Source of the DNA: JAPOUP01 sp965203255
Lineage (GTDB): Bacteria; Pseudomonadota; Alphaproteobacteria; Rhodobacterales; Rhodobacteraceae
Length of the DNA stretch: 64,000 nt
NCBI GenBank assembly: GCA_965203255.1
Contig: OZ241882.1
Span: 2,542,001-2,606,000 of the forward strand
Direction of reading: 5' to 3'
This document shows, one piece after another, positions 1-8,577 of the stretch (position 1 is its first letter; the number at the start of each line of letters is the position of its first letter). The notes below the pieces were generated by a model, which was given only the letters and a program-made list of their open reading frames with translations, did no database searches and was not told where the DNA came from. Both the position numbers and the translations under genes were made by a program.

Positions 1-2
1 CC

Positions 3-635
3 AAAGGTCTGTTGCCGCCATTGATTGTGGTCGATCTGGTTCTAGGGTCAATTTACGGCGGTGTGACCGGTTATGCCGAAGCTGCGGCCATGGGTGTTGT
101 GGCCTCGCTCCTGCTGATCTGGATACGGAGCGAGTTGAACACATTCATGGTGCTGGAGGGCTTGGAACAGACATTCCGTTCGGTTGGCACGATCCTATGG
201 GTGACATTTGGGGCAACCGTTCTGGCAGGAGCCTTCAGCCTCTCTGGCGGCAATCGTTTCGTGGCGAATGCGATTGTAGGTCTGGATGTTGCGCCGATCA
301 TGATCATTCTGGTTATGATGGTGATCTTTTTCATCCTGGGAATGTTCATGGACTGGATCGGTATCGTCCTGTTGACCATGCCGGTCCTCATGCCCATCGT
401 GAAGCAACTGGGCTATGATCCGATTTGGTTTGGGGTACTGTTCAGCGTGAACATGCAGATCGCGTTCCTGACCCCGCCCTTTGGATCGGCGGCATTCTAC
501 CTGAAGAGCGTGGCGCCACCCGATATCGATCTCCTGACCATCTACCGCTCGTTTGGGCCATTCATCCTGCTGCAGGCGACAATCCTCGCAATCCTTGTGG
601 CATTCCCGCAGATTTCGCTCTTTCTCGTTCAGTGA
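3..635 (+). CDS. TRAP transporter large permease subunit (DctM-like), 3' part
   Basis: C-terminal ~210 residues of a TRAP transporter large membrane subunit. With a small DctQ-type subunit and a periplasmic binding protein, this family imports organic acids using an ion gradient across the inner membrane. Nearly all of the visible protein is hydrophobic, with about five or six membrane segments. The stretches FMDWIGIVLLTMPVLMP and FLTPPFGSAAFYLKS are typical of the DctM C-terminal half. The 5' end lies outside the window, so the start is not visible. It is followed by an IS30 copy and then by catabolic genes (dehydroshikimate dehydratase and oxidoreductases), so its substrate may be a shikimate/quinate-like acid. 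That assignment is inference from neighbours only. Confidence 0.85.
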   Translation, partial: KGLLPPLIVVDLVLGSIYGGVTGYAEAAAMGVVASLLLIWIRSELNTFMVLEGLEQTFRSVGTILWVTFGATVLAGAFSLSGGNRFVANAIVGLDVAPIMIILVMMVIFFILGMFMDWIGIVLLTMPVLMPIVKQLGYDPIWFGVLFSVNMQIAFLTPPFGSAAFYLKSVAPPDIDLLTIYRSFGPFILLQATILAILVAFPQISLFLVQ

Positions 636-815
636 AGATGTGGATTGGGCAACGAGGGGATCCGGACCCGCGAGGAACCTGATCGCATATGGAAAGCCCC
701 ATTCCACCCTGAAGTGCAACACCAGTGGCGGTGGTGACCGGTTTTCCGGTCTCATGATGTTGCGTATCGGCCAGGAAGCGGTGACAGTCCCTTTGCTGCA
801 ACATGGGAGACTGCC

Positions 816-1781
816 ATGCCCGAGGGCTACCGCCACCTGACCTATGAAGAGAGATGCCAGATCGGCGCGCTGAAGGAAAGCGGTCTATCCGACGGGGCCA
901 TCGCGGCCCGGCTGGGCCGTGACCGGACGTCGGTCTGGCGGGAGCTGCGCCGGAACGGCGGCGGCGGGGGGTACAGCCCCGGGGAGGCGCAGGGGAGGGC
1001 GGAGGCCCGCCGCAGCGCGGCGTCCGGGGTCCCCCGCAGGATGACGCCCGACCGCTGGGCGCAGGTGGAGGGGCTTCTGGCGGAGGGCTGGAGCCCGGAG
1101 CAGGTCGCGGGACGGCTGCGTCTGGAGGGCGGCTGGACGGTGGGCCGCCAGTGGATATACGAACGTGTGAGGGCCGACCGGAAGGCGGGCGGGAAGCTGT
1201 TCCTGCTGCTGCGGCGCCGCGGGAAAAGGCCGAACTGGCGAGGCGGCAGGCACTCGGGCCGTGGCCACATCCCGGGCCGGGTGGACATCTCCGAGCGGCC
1301 GGAGGAGGCGGAGAGGAAGGAGCGTGTGGGCGACTGGGAGGCGGACACGATCATCGGGAAAAGCCACAGCGGGGCGGTGGTCTCCCTTGTGGACAGGGCC
1401 TCGAAATACACGTATTTACAGAGGGTTGACCGGCGAACCTCGGCTGCGGTCTCCGCCGCGATGGTGGATCTCCTCCGGCCGTCCGCCGCGCCCGTCCACA
1501 CGATCACGGCGGACAACGGCAAGGAGTTCGCGGGACATGCGGGCGTCGCGGAGGCGCTCGGGGCCGCCTTCTTCTTCGCAACCCCCTACCACTCCTGGGA
1601 GAGGGGCCTGAACGAGCACACCAACGGGCTGGTCCGGCAGTACCTGCCGAAGGGGACGGACCTCCGCGCGGTCACCGACGCGGAGGTGAGGGCGGTGCAG
1701 GACCGCCTGAACGCGCGTCCGCGCCGGGTGCTGGGCTACCGGACGCCCGCCGAGGTGTTCCACGAGGCCCGCCCTCCCTGA
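816..1781 (+). CDS. IS30 family transposase
   Basis: DDE transposase of 321 residues. The N-terminal part (1-60) has the helix-turn-helix typical of IS30, with LTYEERCQIGALKESG followed by IAARLGRDRTSVWRELRRN. The catalytic triad is readable as D177 (DWEADTIIG), D233 (TADNGKEF) and E267 (WERGLNEHTNG), with the 33-residue spacing between the last two expected for IS30. The start is the ATG preceded by a purine-rich GGGAGA. Nothing in the reading frame is broken, so this copy should be active or recently active. Confidence 0.95.
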   Translation: MPEGYRHLTYEERCQIGALKESGLSDGAIAARLGRDRTSVWRELRRNGGGGGYSPGEAQGRAEARRSAASGVPRRMTPDRWAQVEGLLAEGWSPEQVAGRLRLEGGWTVGRQWIYERVRADRKAGGKLFLLLRRRGKRPNWRGGRHSGRGHIPGRVDISERPEEAERKERVGDWEADTIIGKSHSGAVVSLVDRASKYTYLQRVDRRTSAAVSAAMVDLLRPSAAPVHTITADNGKEFAGHAGVAEALGAAFFFATPYHSWERGLNEHTNGLVRQYLPKGTDLRAVTDAEVRAVQDRLNARPRRVLGYRTPAEVFHEARPP

Positions 1782-1849
1782 CGCCGCGCGACCGCCTCCC
1801 ACCGGCGCGCATGGCTGCGCCGGGAGGGGGTGGAATGGATTTCGGGACC

Positions 1850-1902
1850 GCGTCCGTCCGGGCTCCGGTCGGGCTGCGCCCTCCCTGCGCCCGGACGGAC
1901 GC
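1850..1902 (+). other. Long hairpin in the IS30 3' noncoding segment, copy 1
   Basis: The arms 1850-1863 and 1889-1902 form a perfect 14-bp inverted repeat (GCGTCCGTCCGGGC and its complement) around a 25-nt loop. The corresponding hairpin in IS30 copy 2 (28189-28205 with 28231-28247) is 17 bp long. It lies 70 bp downstream of the transposase stop and has no T-tract, so it is not a classic intrinsic terminator. It could block read-through or act as structured RNA. Confidence 0.6.
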
Positions 1903-2020
1903 GACCCGCCCCGGCGGAGGCGTTGCGCTGCCCGGAAAGCCCGGATAACCTGCATACAGAAGGGACCACAGCCGTCCCGGGGCCGGATCCGCGGTGCCCG
2001 GGGGCCGCAGACCACGCCTT

Positions 2021-2069
2021 CCGGCCATTCCCTCCGCTCGGGCTCCGCCCTCGCTGCGGGAATGGCCGG
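2021..2069 (+). other. Hairpin abutting the IS30 right inverted repeat, copy 1
   Basis: The arms 2021-2032 and 2058-2069 are a perfect 12-bp inverted repeat (CCGGCCATTCCC and its complement). The right arm touches the terminal inverted repeat. In copy 2 the same position carries arms of different sequence that are again fully complementary (28364-28379 with 28397-28412), while the GGGCTCCGCCCT loop core is retained. Confidence 0.6.
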
Positions 2070-2103
2070 TGTTGCACTTCGGAGTGGAAGTGGGGAAACG
2101 AAA

Positions 2104-2812
2104 TGACCCGTCCTGATTTGAGCGAGGTTTGGACGTCCGCGTTTCGGGATTTGGGCTGGACCGCCTCTTCCAGTGCCGTAGTCGTCAGCTCGAATTTCAA
2201 TGCCGTACAAGTGATTGTCATGAACGGGGATCAGGCGAAATCGGTCATCCAGATTGACGCCGACCTGAAGGGATCCATCGCGTTGGAAGATACGGTTATC
2301 CTGGTCGCTGCGGCCAAACCCCGTGACAGGCCCGGGATCGGGGAAGCCTTGGAAGGGGCTGGCATCCATCTGACGGACAGTCCGCTTTCGGGCAGCCTGC
2401 CAAGAGAGGAATGCGGGACGTTCAGGATGATGGCCTCTGTATCCGACGCTATTCTTGATAAATCCACGCAGATGATGAACCCTGTCTCTGCAACTCTCAA
2501 GGCGTGCCTCTTTGTGGCCAAGGCCAAAACGAAAGGAGATAGCGTCTTTCGGGTCCCTTCACCGAAGCAGTGGGCGGCGCCTGCGCCGATGCCGCAATGG
2601 AATCTGCCTTGAACATTGATCTGGCCACGCCGGATCGGAAAATGAAACCATGCACAGAGACTTGAATTCCTGATGGATATGGCCGAAGAACCGAAAGAGC
2701 CGATGCAGATGGCTAGGGCCGTGGTGCCAACCAATCACGCGGGCAAGCCTAGGTACGCCACTGGTCGCAGCCGGGCCTGCATGCGTGTAACCGCAGAAGC
2801 CGTGGGCGAACA
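2104..2812 (+). pseudogene. 3-hydroxyisobutyrate/L-threonate dehydrogenase-like, truncated and frameshifted
   Basis: Remnant of a beta-hydroxyacid dehydrogenase (6PGDH/HIBADH superfamily, NAD(P)-dependent). The reading frame from 2104 retains the end of the Rossmann domain and the substrate-site segment GIHLTDSPLSG, a decayed form of the family's DAPVSGG, followed by a decayed version of the GTL.MVGG region. It stops at 2612. The family's helical segment reappears in another frame near 2650 as LEFLMDMAEEPKEPMQMA, so at least one frameshift separates them. The N-terminal nucleotide-binding GxGxxG part is missing, and the IS30 copy lies at that boundary. Family assignment is by motif reading only. 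Confidence 0.65.
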
Positions 2813-3676
2813 ATGAAACTGGGTGTGATCTGCGACGGCATCAGCCGTGATCTCACCCATACAGTCGATGTCATGGACGAATTCGGTCTCGACTACGCCG
2901 AACTGCAGTTTGTCGGCGACACCGAGGTTGGCGATCACAGCGCACAGGAAATCCGAGAGATCGACACACTGCTGCGAGATCGGGGCAAGCCGGTATCCTG
3001 CCTTTCGCGCCATGTCTTCGCCGGCATGACAACAGCCAATGATCCGGGCGACGAACTTCACACCAGGCATATGGACGCGCTAAGGCGCGTGATAGACATG
3101 GCCCATGTTGTCGGCAGTCCGCTCGTGCGGATCATGACCAACAGGAAGGAACAGATCCTCTGGGGAAGAAACGGGGCGGAGACGTGGAACATCGCCGTTG
3201 GCGCATGGGACAGGACATTGCGCCTGATTGCACCGGCCTGTGACATGGCACGCGATGCAGGAGTTACGCTCGCGGTCGAGACCGGGAATGGTACCATGGT
3301 CAACTCCAACTGGACCGCACGCAAGCTGATCGACGATCTGGATGCCAAGGATGTGCTCAATATCCTTTGGGATCCGGCAAACAGCTGCTGGTGCCATGAA
3401 GAGGCTTTCCCGCGCGGGTATGAAACTGCCGGGGTAGGCTACATTGGCCATATCCACATCAAGGACGTGCAGGTCGACACGCCCTCAGCCACATTGGAAG
3501 TCCGGCGTATGGGCGAAGGCCAGTTGGCGGACCAGTTCCAGCCGATCGCCGACGCGCTCAGGACCGACGGCTATGACGGCGTGATCAGTCTTGAAAGCGT
3601 CTATCACCCTGGAAACGGCGACTTCGAAGCCGGGTTCCGCCTCTGCGTTGACAGGTTCATGGAACTCTTTGGATAG
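2813..3676 (+). CDS. Sugar phosphate isomerase/epimerase family protein (TIM barrel)
   Basis: Protein of 287 residues in the xylose isomerase-like TIM-barrel family (AP endonuclease 2 fold). These proteins are cytoplasmic, usually metal-dependent, and isomerise or epimerise sugars or keto acids. Visible signature segments are LAVETGNGTMVNS (metal-ligand Glu strand), ILWDPANSCWCHEE (Asp and His ligand region), GYIGHIHIKDVQ and VISLESVYHPG near the C-terminus. It is followed after 4 bp by the quiC-like gene, so the two are probably co-transcribed and act in one pathway. The exact substrate cannot be read from sequence. Confidence 0.85.
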   Translation: MKLGVICDGISRDLTHTVDVMDEFGLDYAELQFVGDTEVGDHSAQEIREIDTLLRDRGKPVSCLSRHVFAGMTTANDPGDELHTRHMDALRRVIDMAHVVGSPLVRIMTNRKEQILWGRNGAETWNIAVGAWDRTLRLIAPACDMARDAGVTLAVETGNGTMVNSNWTARKLIDDLDAKDVLNILWDPANSCWCHEEAFPRGYETAGVGYIGHIHIKDVQVDTPSATLEVRRMGEGQLADQFQPIADALRTDGYDGVISLESVYHPGNGDFEAGFRLCVDRFMELFG

Positions 3677-3680
3677 GAAC

Positions 3681-5558
3681 ATGAAGACCGGCATCGCCAC
3701 TGTCTCAATTGCCGGCGACTTGCCTGAAAAGCTCGCCGCCATTGCGGCGGCTGGATTTGATGGTGTCGAGATTTTCGAACAGGACTTCATCGCCCACGAC
3801 AGCGGACCACGTGACGTGGGACGAATGGTGCGCGATCACGGGCTGGAAATCATGCTGTTCCAGCCCTTTCGCGACTTCGAAGGGCTGCCGGAACCGGAGC
3901 GCAGCCGTTCATTTGACCGGGCAAAACGAAAGTTCGACCTGATGCTGGAGCTGGGTACCGATCTCATGCTGATCTGTTCTTCGGTGCATCCCAAAGCTCT
4001 GGGCGGGATTGACCGTGCCGCCGCCGATCTGTGCGCACTGGGTAATTTGGCTGCCGAACGTGGATTGCGCGTGGGCTATGAGGCGCTCGCTTGGGGGACG
4101 CATGTCAGCGACCATCGGGATGCGTGGGAAATCGTGCGGCGTGCGGATCATCCAAACATCGGCCTGATTGTTGACAGCTTTCACACGCTTGGGCGCAAAC
4201 TTAGCCCTGAAAGCATCCGCGGCATTCCCGGCGACCGAATATTCTTTGTTCAGCTTGCTGATGCGCCAATGATCGAGATGGACCTGCTCTACTGGTCCCG
4301 CCATTTTCGCAACATGCCCGGCGAAGGGGACCTGGACGTCAGGAGCTTCATCCAGGCTGTCATGGCAACCGGCTATGCTGGCCCGATCTCGCTGGAAATT
4401 TTCAACGACCAGTTTCGCGGCGGCAGTCCTCGAACCATCGCCGAAGATGGCATGAGGTCTCTTCTGGCACTCATGGACGACGCAAACCGGATTGAGCCGG
4501 CTCCTCATCTCGACATTCCGTCAATGCCACCCCGAACGGAGATCGAGGGGATCGAATTCATCGAGTTCGCCGCTGACGAGGGCGAAGCGATGCGGCTCGG
4601 TGCGCTCCTCACCACATTGGGGTTTGTCCATGTCGCAGATCACATCAACAAGGATGTCTCGCTCTGGATCCAAGGCCAGATCAATATCGTCATCAATACC
4701 GAGCGGGAAGGTTTTGCGCATGCAACCTACCTGTCGCGAGGGACCTGCGTCTGCGACATGGGGCTGCGCGTCAAGGATGCGGCGGAGACCGTGCGTCGGG
4801 CAAATGCGCTGAGGATCGGACTGTTTCACCAGCAGGTCGGCCAGGGTGAACTTGAGCTCCCCGCCATTCAGTCAGTGGGCGGTGGTGTCATGCACTTTCT
4901 GGACGCAGCGAGTGGATTGACAGACGTCTGGGACGTAGAGTTCAAATCGGTGGGCAAAGCTACTGACGGGGCTGGTCTAACCTGCGTGGACCACGTCGCC
5001 CAAACCATGAGCTACGACGAGATGCTCACATGGTCGCTGTTCCATACTTCGCTCTTCAATACATCAAAAAGGCCGGTCGTGGATGTCATTGATCCGGGCG
5101 GGATAGTGAGAAGCCAGGTCATTGAAAGTCCGGACGCCCGGTTGCGCATCACCTTGAACGGTGCTGACACGAACCGCACGCTGGCGGGTCATTTTGTCGA
5201 TGGACGTCTGGGATCCGCAGTGCAGCACGTGGCATTCGCGACGAAGGACATTTTCAAGACCGTGAAGCGCCTGCGTGGGCTGGGGTTCGATGCGCTTCCG
5301 ATCCCTTCAAACTACTACGACGATCTTGAAGCGCGTTTCGGGTTGGACAGGGAGTTTCTGACGCGGCTTCGGAAGGACAACATCCTTTATGACGAAGACG
5401 AGGAAGGCCAGTACTTTCAGGTTTACACCCGACCCTATGGCGAAGGCTTCTTCTTCGAGGTCGTCGAGCGCAGGAGGGGCTACGGAGGGTATGGCGCCGC
5501 CAATGCCTGTTACAGGGTTGCAGCCATGAAGCGTCTGGTATTGCGGGCCGCAGAATGA
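3681..5558 (+). CDS. quiC: 3-dehydroshikimate dehydratase, sugar-isomerase/HPPD-like two-domain type
   Basis: Protein of 625 residues with two domains: an N-terminal sugar-phosphate isomerase-like TIM barrel (about 1-280) and a C-terminal 4-hydroxyphenylpyruvate dioxygenase-like vicinal-oxygen-chelate domain (about 290-625). This fusion is the hallmark of bacterial QuiC-type dehydroshikimate dehydratase, which converts 3-dehydroshikimate to protocatechuate. Segments that support this are YEALAWGTHV and VDSFHTLGRK in the barrel. In the second domain CVDHVAQTM, VQHVAFATKD and FFFEVVER supply the H-H-E metal triad pattern. I chose the ATG at 3681 because it begins the barrel strand MKTGIATVSIAG. 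It overlaps the downstream oxidoreductase by 4 bp. No quinate dehydrogenase or dehydroquinase is in the window. Confidence 0.85.
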   Translation: MKTGIATVSIAGDLPEKLAAIAAAGFDGVEIFEQDFIAHDSGPRDVGRMVRDHGLEIMLFQPFRDFEGLPEPERSRSFDRAKRKFDLMLELGTDLMLICSSVHPKALGGIDRAAADLCALGNLAAERGLRVGYEALAWGTHVSDHRDAWEIVRRADHPNIGLIVDSFHTLGRKLSPESIRGIPGDRIFFVQLADAPMIEMDLLYWSRHFRNMPGEGDLDVRSFIQAVMATGYAGPISLEIFNDQFRGGSPRTIAEDGMRSLLALMDDANRIEPAPHLDIPSMPPRTEIEGIEFIEFAADEGEAMRLGALLTTLGFVHVADHINKDVSLWIQGQINIVINTEREGFAHATYLSRGTCVCDMGLRVKDAAETVRRANALRIGLFHQQVGQGELELPAIQSVGGGVMHFLDAASGLTDVWDVEFKSVGKATDGAGLTCVDHVAQTMSYDEMLTWSLFHTSLFNTSKRPVVDVIDPGGIVRSQVIESPDARLRITLNGADTNRTLAGHFVDGRLGSAVQHVAFATKDIFKTVKRLRGLGFDALPIPSNYYDDLEARFGLDREFLTRLRKDNILYDEDEEGQYFQVYTRPYGEGFFFEVVERRRGYGGYGAANACYRVAAMKRLVLRAAE

Positions 5559-6628
5559 GTGAACTCCCTCGAATTGCGGTGGTGGGTGCCGGCCTGATCG
5601 GCCGCAGACATGCCGAATTGGTGGCCGCTTCCGGCCAGCTCGCCGCGCTTGTCGACCCAAACCCGGATACCGAAGATCTCTCCCGGAAACTGGGAACCAA
5701 ATGGTTCGTCGATCTTGATGCGTGCCTGGCAGATGGCATCGACGGAGCCATCATCGCAACGCCCAACAAGTTGCATTCGCACCAAGGGCTGGACTGTATC
5801 AGCCATGGCATTCCCGTCCTTATCGAAAAACCGATCACAGACACTCTGGCCAGTGCAGAAGGGCTTGTGACGGCCGCCGAGGACGCGGACGTGCCCATTC
5901 TCGTTGGGCACCACCGCCGCCACAACCCGTTGATCGCAACCGCCAAGAACGCCATCGACACAGGACGACTTGGACAGCTGACCTTGGTGAACGCCCAATT
6001 CTGGCTCGTCAAGCCGGAAGAGTACTTCAGGGAGACCTGGAGACGGCAGACCGGGGCCGGCCCGATTTTCATCAACCTGATCCACGATATCGATCTGCTG
6101 CGCCACCTGTGCGGTGAGATCATCCGGACTACGGCAAGTCAGTCGTCGGCCGGACGTGGCTTTGAGGTAGAGGACTGCGCAGCGATTCTCCTGGAGTTCG
6201 AGAACGGGGCGTTGGGGACAGTAACGGTTTCGGACACGACAGTCTCACCCTGGAGCTGGGAATTCGCGAGTGGCGAGAACGATGCCTATCCAAAAACCGA
6301 AGTGCCTTGCTATCAGATCGGCGGGACCGATGGTTCCCTTTCGATCCCCGACCTTCGGTTCTGGACACAGCCGCAAGGTCGGAGCTGGTGGAAGCCCATT
6401 TTCAGTGAAACGCTCAGCTATGTTCCAGACGACCCGTTGCAGCGGCAACTGAACCATTTCAACAACGTGATTTTCGGAAATGCGGAGCCGCTCGTGACCG
6501 GCCGGGATGGGTTGCTCACCCTTGCGGCGGTCGAGGCGATAAAGCGGTCCGCAGATACTGGGCGTCCTGTGGCGCCTGTAAAGGCAAGGGCATCGGATCT
6601 GGAAGGATGTCCCTACCGAATGGGCTGA
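5555..6628 (+). CDS. Gfo/Idh/MocA family NAD(P)-dependent oxidoreductase
   Basis: Protein of 357 residues with an N-terminal Rossmann fold (VVGAGLIGRRHAELV, residues 8-22), the family's EKPITDTL segment (the Lys of the EKP motif) and the substrate-side stretch FINLIHDIDLLRHLCG with the catalytic-region His. Family members oxidise cyclic polyols or sugar-like acids in the cytoplasm. The start codon overlaps the stop of the dehydroshikimate dehydratase gene (ATGA), so translation is probably coupled. A role in oxidising a quinate/shikimate-like or inositol-like substrate is inference from context. Confidence 0.88.
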   Translation: MSELPRIAVVGAGLIGRRHAELVAASGQLAALVDPNPDTEDLSRKLGTKWFVDLDACLADGIDGAIIATPNKLHSHQGLDCISHGIPVLIEKPITDTLASAEGLVTAAEDADVPILVGHHRRHNPLIATAKNAIDTGRLGQLTLVNAQFWLVKPEEYFRETWRRQTGAGPIFINLIHDIDLLRHLCGEIIRTTASQSSAGRGFEVEDCAAILLEFENGALGTVTVSDTTVSPWSWEFASGENDAYPKTEVPCYQIGGTDGSLSIPDLRFWTQPQGRSWWKPIFSETLSYVPDDPLQRQLNHFNNVIFGNAEPLVTGRDGLLTLAAVEAIKRSADTGRPVAPVKARASDLEGCPYRMG

Positions 6629-6639
6629 CCGGGCGGGAC

Positions 6640-7035
6640 TGAATCTGTGACCTCCCATGAGGAACCGTGCGGCCTTGACGGGATCGACACTGCCGTCTGC
6701 GCCGGTCTCGATAGGGAGGAAAGCGGTTCGTCAGGGATCTGGATTGGATGCTGGGCGCACTCTCCAGACGCTTCGCCGAAGAAAGGGGCTGCTCATTGGA
6801 CACGCCGGACACCTTCTTGGGCTGGCGCTGGCAGGCCATGCGTGAGCTGCTCGACGACGGAGTGATCGGCGCACCCGAAAATCCGGCGGCCTTCGTTCCG
6901 ACTCACGAGTTCGGGCGCCACCACCTGAATGCCGAATTCCATTTTTTGAAAGGCTCCGACCCGGGTGCGGAGGTTCTGGTCTCGCTGACGTTCCTGTACA
7001 TCCGGGCGGACGGATGGCACAGTGGCAGGAAGTGA
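6640..7035 (+). pseudogene. Degraded second Gfo/Idh-type oxidoreductase fragment
   Basis: The frame from 6748 to 7035 reads TPDTFLGWRWQAMRELLDDG, then VIGAPENPAAFVPTHEFG and HLNAEFHFLKGSDPGAEV. This matches, in degraded form, the middle of a Gfo/Idh family oxidoreductase (usual pattern: DTFLG..Q.AR.L.DDG.IG.P then HG.E.WHPNPEFF). The nucleotide-binding domain and the C-terminus are missing. It follows the intact family member directly, so it may be the residue of a former neighbour gene. Assignment rests on motif resemblance only. Confidence 0.45.
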
Positions 7036-7709
7036 TTGGACAAGGGAAGTTTGCCTGGGTCCGGTCATGGATCTGTCGCGCATTATTCCCCACCCTTACG
7101 TTGGGGAGGTTGGACGACCCTTTTTCCTGACGTCTCGTTGTGTCTACGGAGTTCTTGGTTGGCATGGAGGGAACCAAGAGCCCAACGCATGCACACCTAT
7201 GTTATGGGCGGCCACCGATCCAGTCCTGTTTGGAACGTCAACGGACCAGAGCGCAAGGTCTTCATCCACTATCACCAGATACCGCTCCTGGATTTCCACT
7301 CCGGTCAAGTCCTTCTTCCGCTTCCATCCTGCGGAGATCAGAGGAACCAATTCCCGTGGCTCTGATCAGCCTCTACAGTGACGCACACATTGAGTCGTCG
7401 ACTTCTCCATAGACAAATTGCCAACGACAGGCATTTTCCGAAGTCTCTTGCGGAACTATTGAGATTCCGGCGGCCGCGTCCAGTCATTCGCTTCCGGCAG
7501 GGGCTCGGCACCGGTCCGCAGACCCACGTTTGGCGGAATGCCGCGTGCCGGCCCTACAGCGGTCCTATTTCTGGATCTGGTGATGAATCTATCAGAAGCC
7601 GACCACAGTTGAGGGCCCGTTCAGGGGGTATGTGCTCCGATGCGATGTGGCCCCGGATTCGGCAGAGGAACCGATTCTGTGCCGCTGGAATTCCGCGGTC
7701 CCGGCTTCA
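7036..7709. other. No intact gene seen
   Basis: About 670 bp with only short, mutually incompatible reading frames on both strands. The base composition is like that of decayed coding sequence and probably represents further erosion of the catabolic cluster. I could not recognise a family, and I see no tRNA or strong terminator hairpin. Confidence 0.4.
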
Positions 7710-8066
7710 CTACAATGAGCCTGTATCAAAGGCAGTTCGAAAGTCACGTTCCCGGCGAGCTATCAAGACCACGTGATCCCGCTCTATCTCCTGAAGGATA
7801 TCGTCCGGAAATCGCGCCCAGTCCCAAGCTTCAACAAGAAATGGAATCGTCGAGTCGCACAGAGCTTCCCTGAACCTCACGAGTTGCTCCGCTGGGATAT
7901 TCTCCAAGTCTGGTCCACGTAGCACGAGGTCAAGGTCGCTGCCTTCGTGACTGCGGCCGTTCACACGGCTCCCATAGGCCCAGACCTCCACACCTGGCAA
8001 GTGTTCGTGAAACAGCGATTCAATCGCACGGCGGTGTCTTTCCGCAAGGTGAAGCCGGTCACCCAT
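7710..8066 (-). CDS. MNT-type nucleotidyltransferase (HEPN/MNT pair partner)
   Basis: Protein of 118 residues with the minimal nucleotidyltransferase signature: WAYGSRVNGRSHEGSDLDLVL gives the G-S...D-x-D catalytic motif. In HEPN/MNT (type VII) toxin-antitoxin pairs, the MNT protein neutralises the HEPN toxin by AMPylating it. A TTG start at 8081 is possible, but the ATG at 8066 overlaps the stop of the upstream HEPN gene and is preferred. It is the second gene of a two-gene minus-strand operon next to a Fic gene, which suggests a small defence or stress island. Confidence 0.8.
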   Translation of the reverse strand: MGDRLHLAERHRRAIESLFHEHLPGVEVWAYGSRVNGRSHEGSDLDLVLRGPDLENIPAEQLVRFREALCDSTIPFLVEAWDWARFPDDILQEIERDHVVLIARRERDFRTAFDTGSL

Positions 8067-8484
8067 CGTTTGCCCGATCAATCATGTCGGCAAGTGCCTT
8101 TGCATCGTCAATGAACGTCGGTAACATTTTCACGGTGGTATTGGCGAACTTCCTGACGAATTCCTCTTCTGTGTCGTCGCAACTGGCGCGATATCCCAGC
8201 CAACGCTCGACCGCAGCGGTATCCATCAGGTCATGATGCGCCGCATGCCGGAACAGATCCCTGAATTTGAGTCGGTCCGCCTTCAGGTTACTCGAAAAGT
8301 ATGCCGCAAGGAGCTTTCGTAACAGCTTCCCGCTCTGTTCCAGGATCAGGTCGAATTCCCTGATGCAACTCCAGCGGTAGTGGCCGACGAATGATTCATC
8401 CTCCTCGCCACTCGTGTCGACCATTCCGTAGGCACGTTCCAGCGCTTCGATGTGGTGGTGCAAAAATCTGGTATTGATCTTCAT
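8059..8484 (-). CDS. HEPN-domain / nucleotidyltransferase substrate-binding-like protein
   Basis: All-helical protein of 141 residues (HI0074-like, HEPN superfamily), positioned directly upstream of the MNT gene with an 8-nt overlap. The start at 8484 is chosen because GGGAGAA lies 6 nt upstream. Features seen are FLHHHIEALERAYGM at the N-terminus, YRWSCIREFDLILEQSGKLL and the W-x-GYR segment. The usual HEPN R-x4-6-H RNase motif is not readable: where it is expected, the sequence is GYRASCDDTEEEF with no His. The protein may therefore be a non-RNase adaptor or an inactivated toxin. Confidence 0.75.
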   Translation of the reverse strand: MKINTRFLHHHIEALERAYGMVDTSGEEDESFVGHYRWSCIREFDLILEQSGKLLRKLLAAYFSSNLKADRLKFRDLFRHAAHHDLMDTAAVERWLGYRASCDDTEEEFVRKFANTTVKMLPTFIDDAKALADMIDRANDG

Positions 8485-8577
8485 GCTCGGTTCTCCCACT
8501 CGATACGCAATGGCCCGCCGCGGCATATCTATAGGCACCAAATTCATTTGTCGATCATTTTTTGATAAAAACGATCA

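Larger units (their letters stand above)
697..2095 (+). mobile_element. IS30-family insertion sequence, copy 1
   Basis: Complete element bounded by imperfect inverted repeats at 697-723 (CCCCATTCCACCC then GAAGTGCAACACC) and 2068-2095 (GGTGTTGCACTTC then the complementary tail ending GTGGGG). It is about 1.4 kb, longer than usual for IS30. About 290 bp of structured noncoding DNA lies between the transposase stop and the right repeat. A second intact copy (27038-28438) and an interrupted one (28666-31342) share this architecture. It sits between the TRAP permease gene and a truncated dehydrogenase pseudogene. No convincing target duplication is visible. Confidence 0.9.

Noticed and set aside
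842..1522. Several long minus-strand frames opposite the IS30 transposases
   Set aside because: Antisense to a clear DDE transposase, Arg/Pro-rich and without domain signatures.
1830..2612. Single 260-codon protein spanning the IS30 tail and the dehydrogenase remnant
   Set aside because: The first 90 codons lie in the IS30 noncoding tail and terminal repeat. Only the part after 2104 resembles a dehydrogenase, so it is a chance fusion across the element end.
6748..7035. Complete small gene of 95 codons
   Set aside because: The sequence matches only the middle of a Gfo/Idh oxidoreductase and lacks both the nucleotide-binding fold and the C-terminal domain, so it is treated as a remnant.
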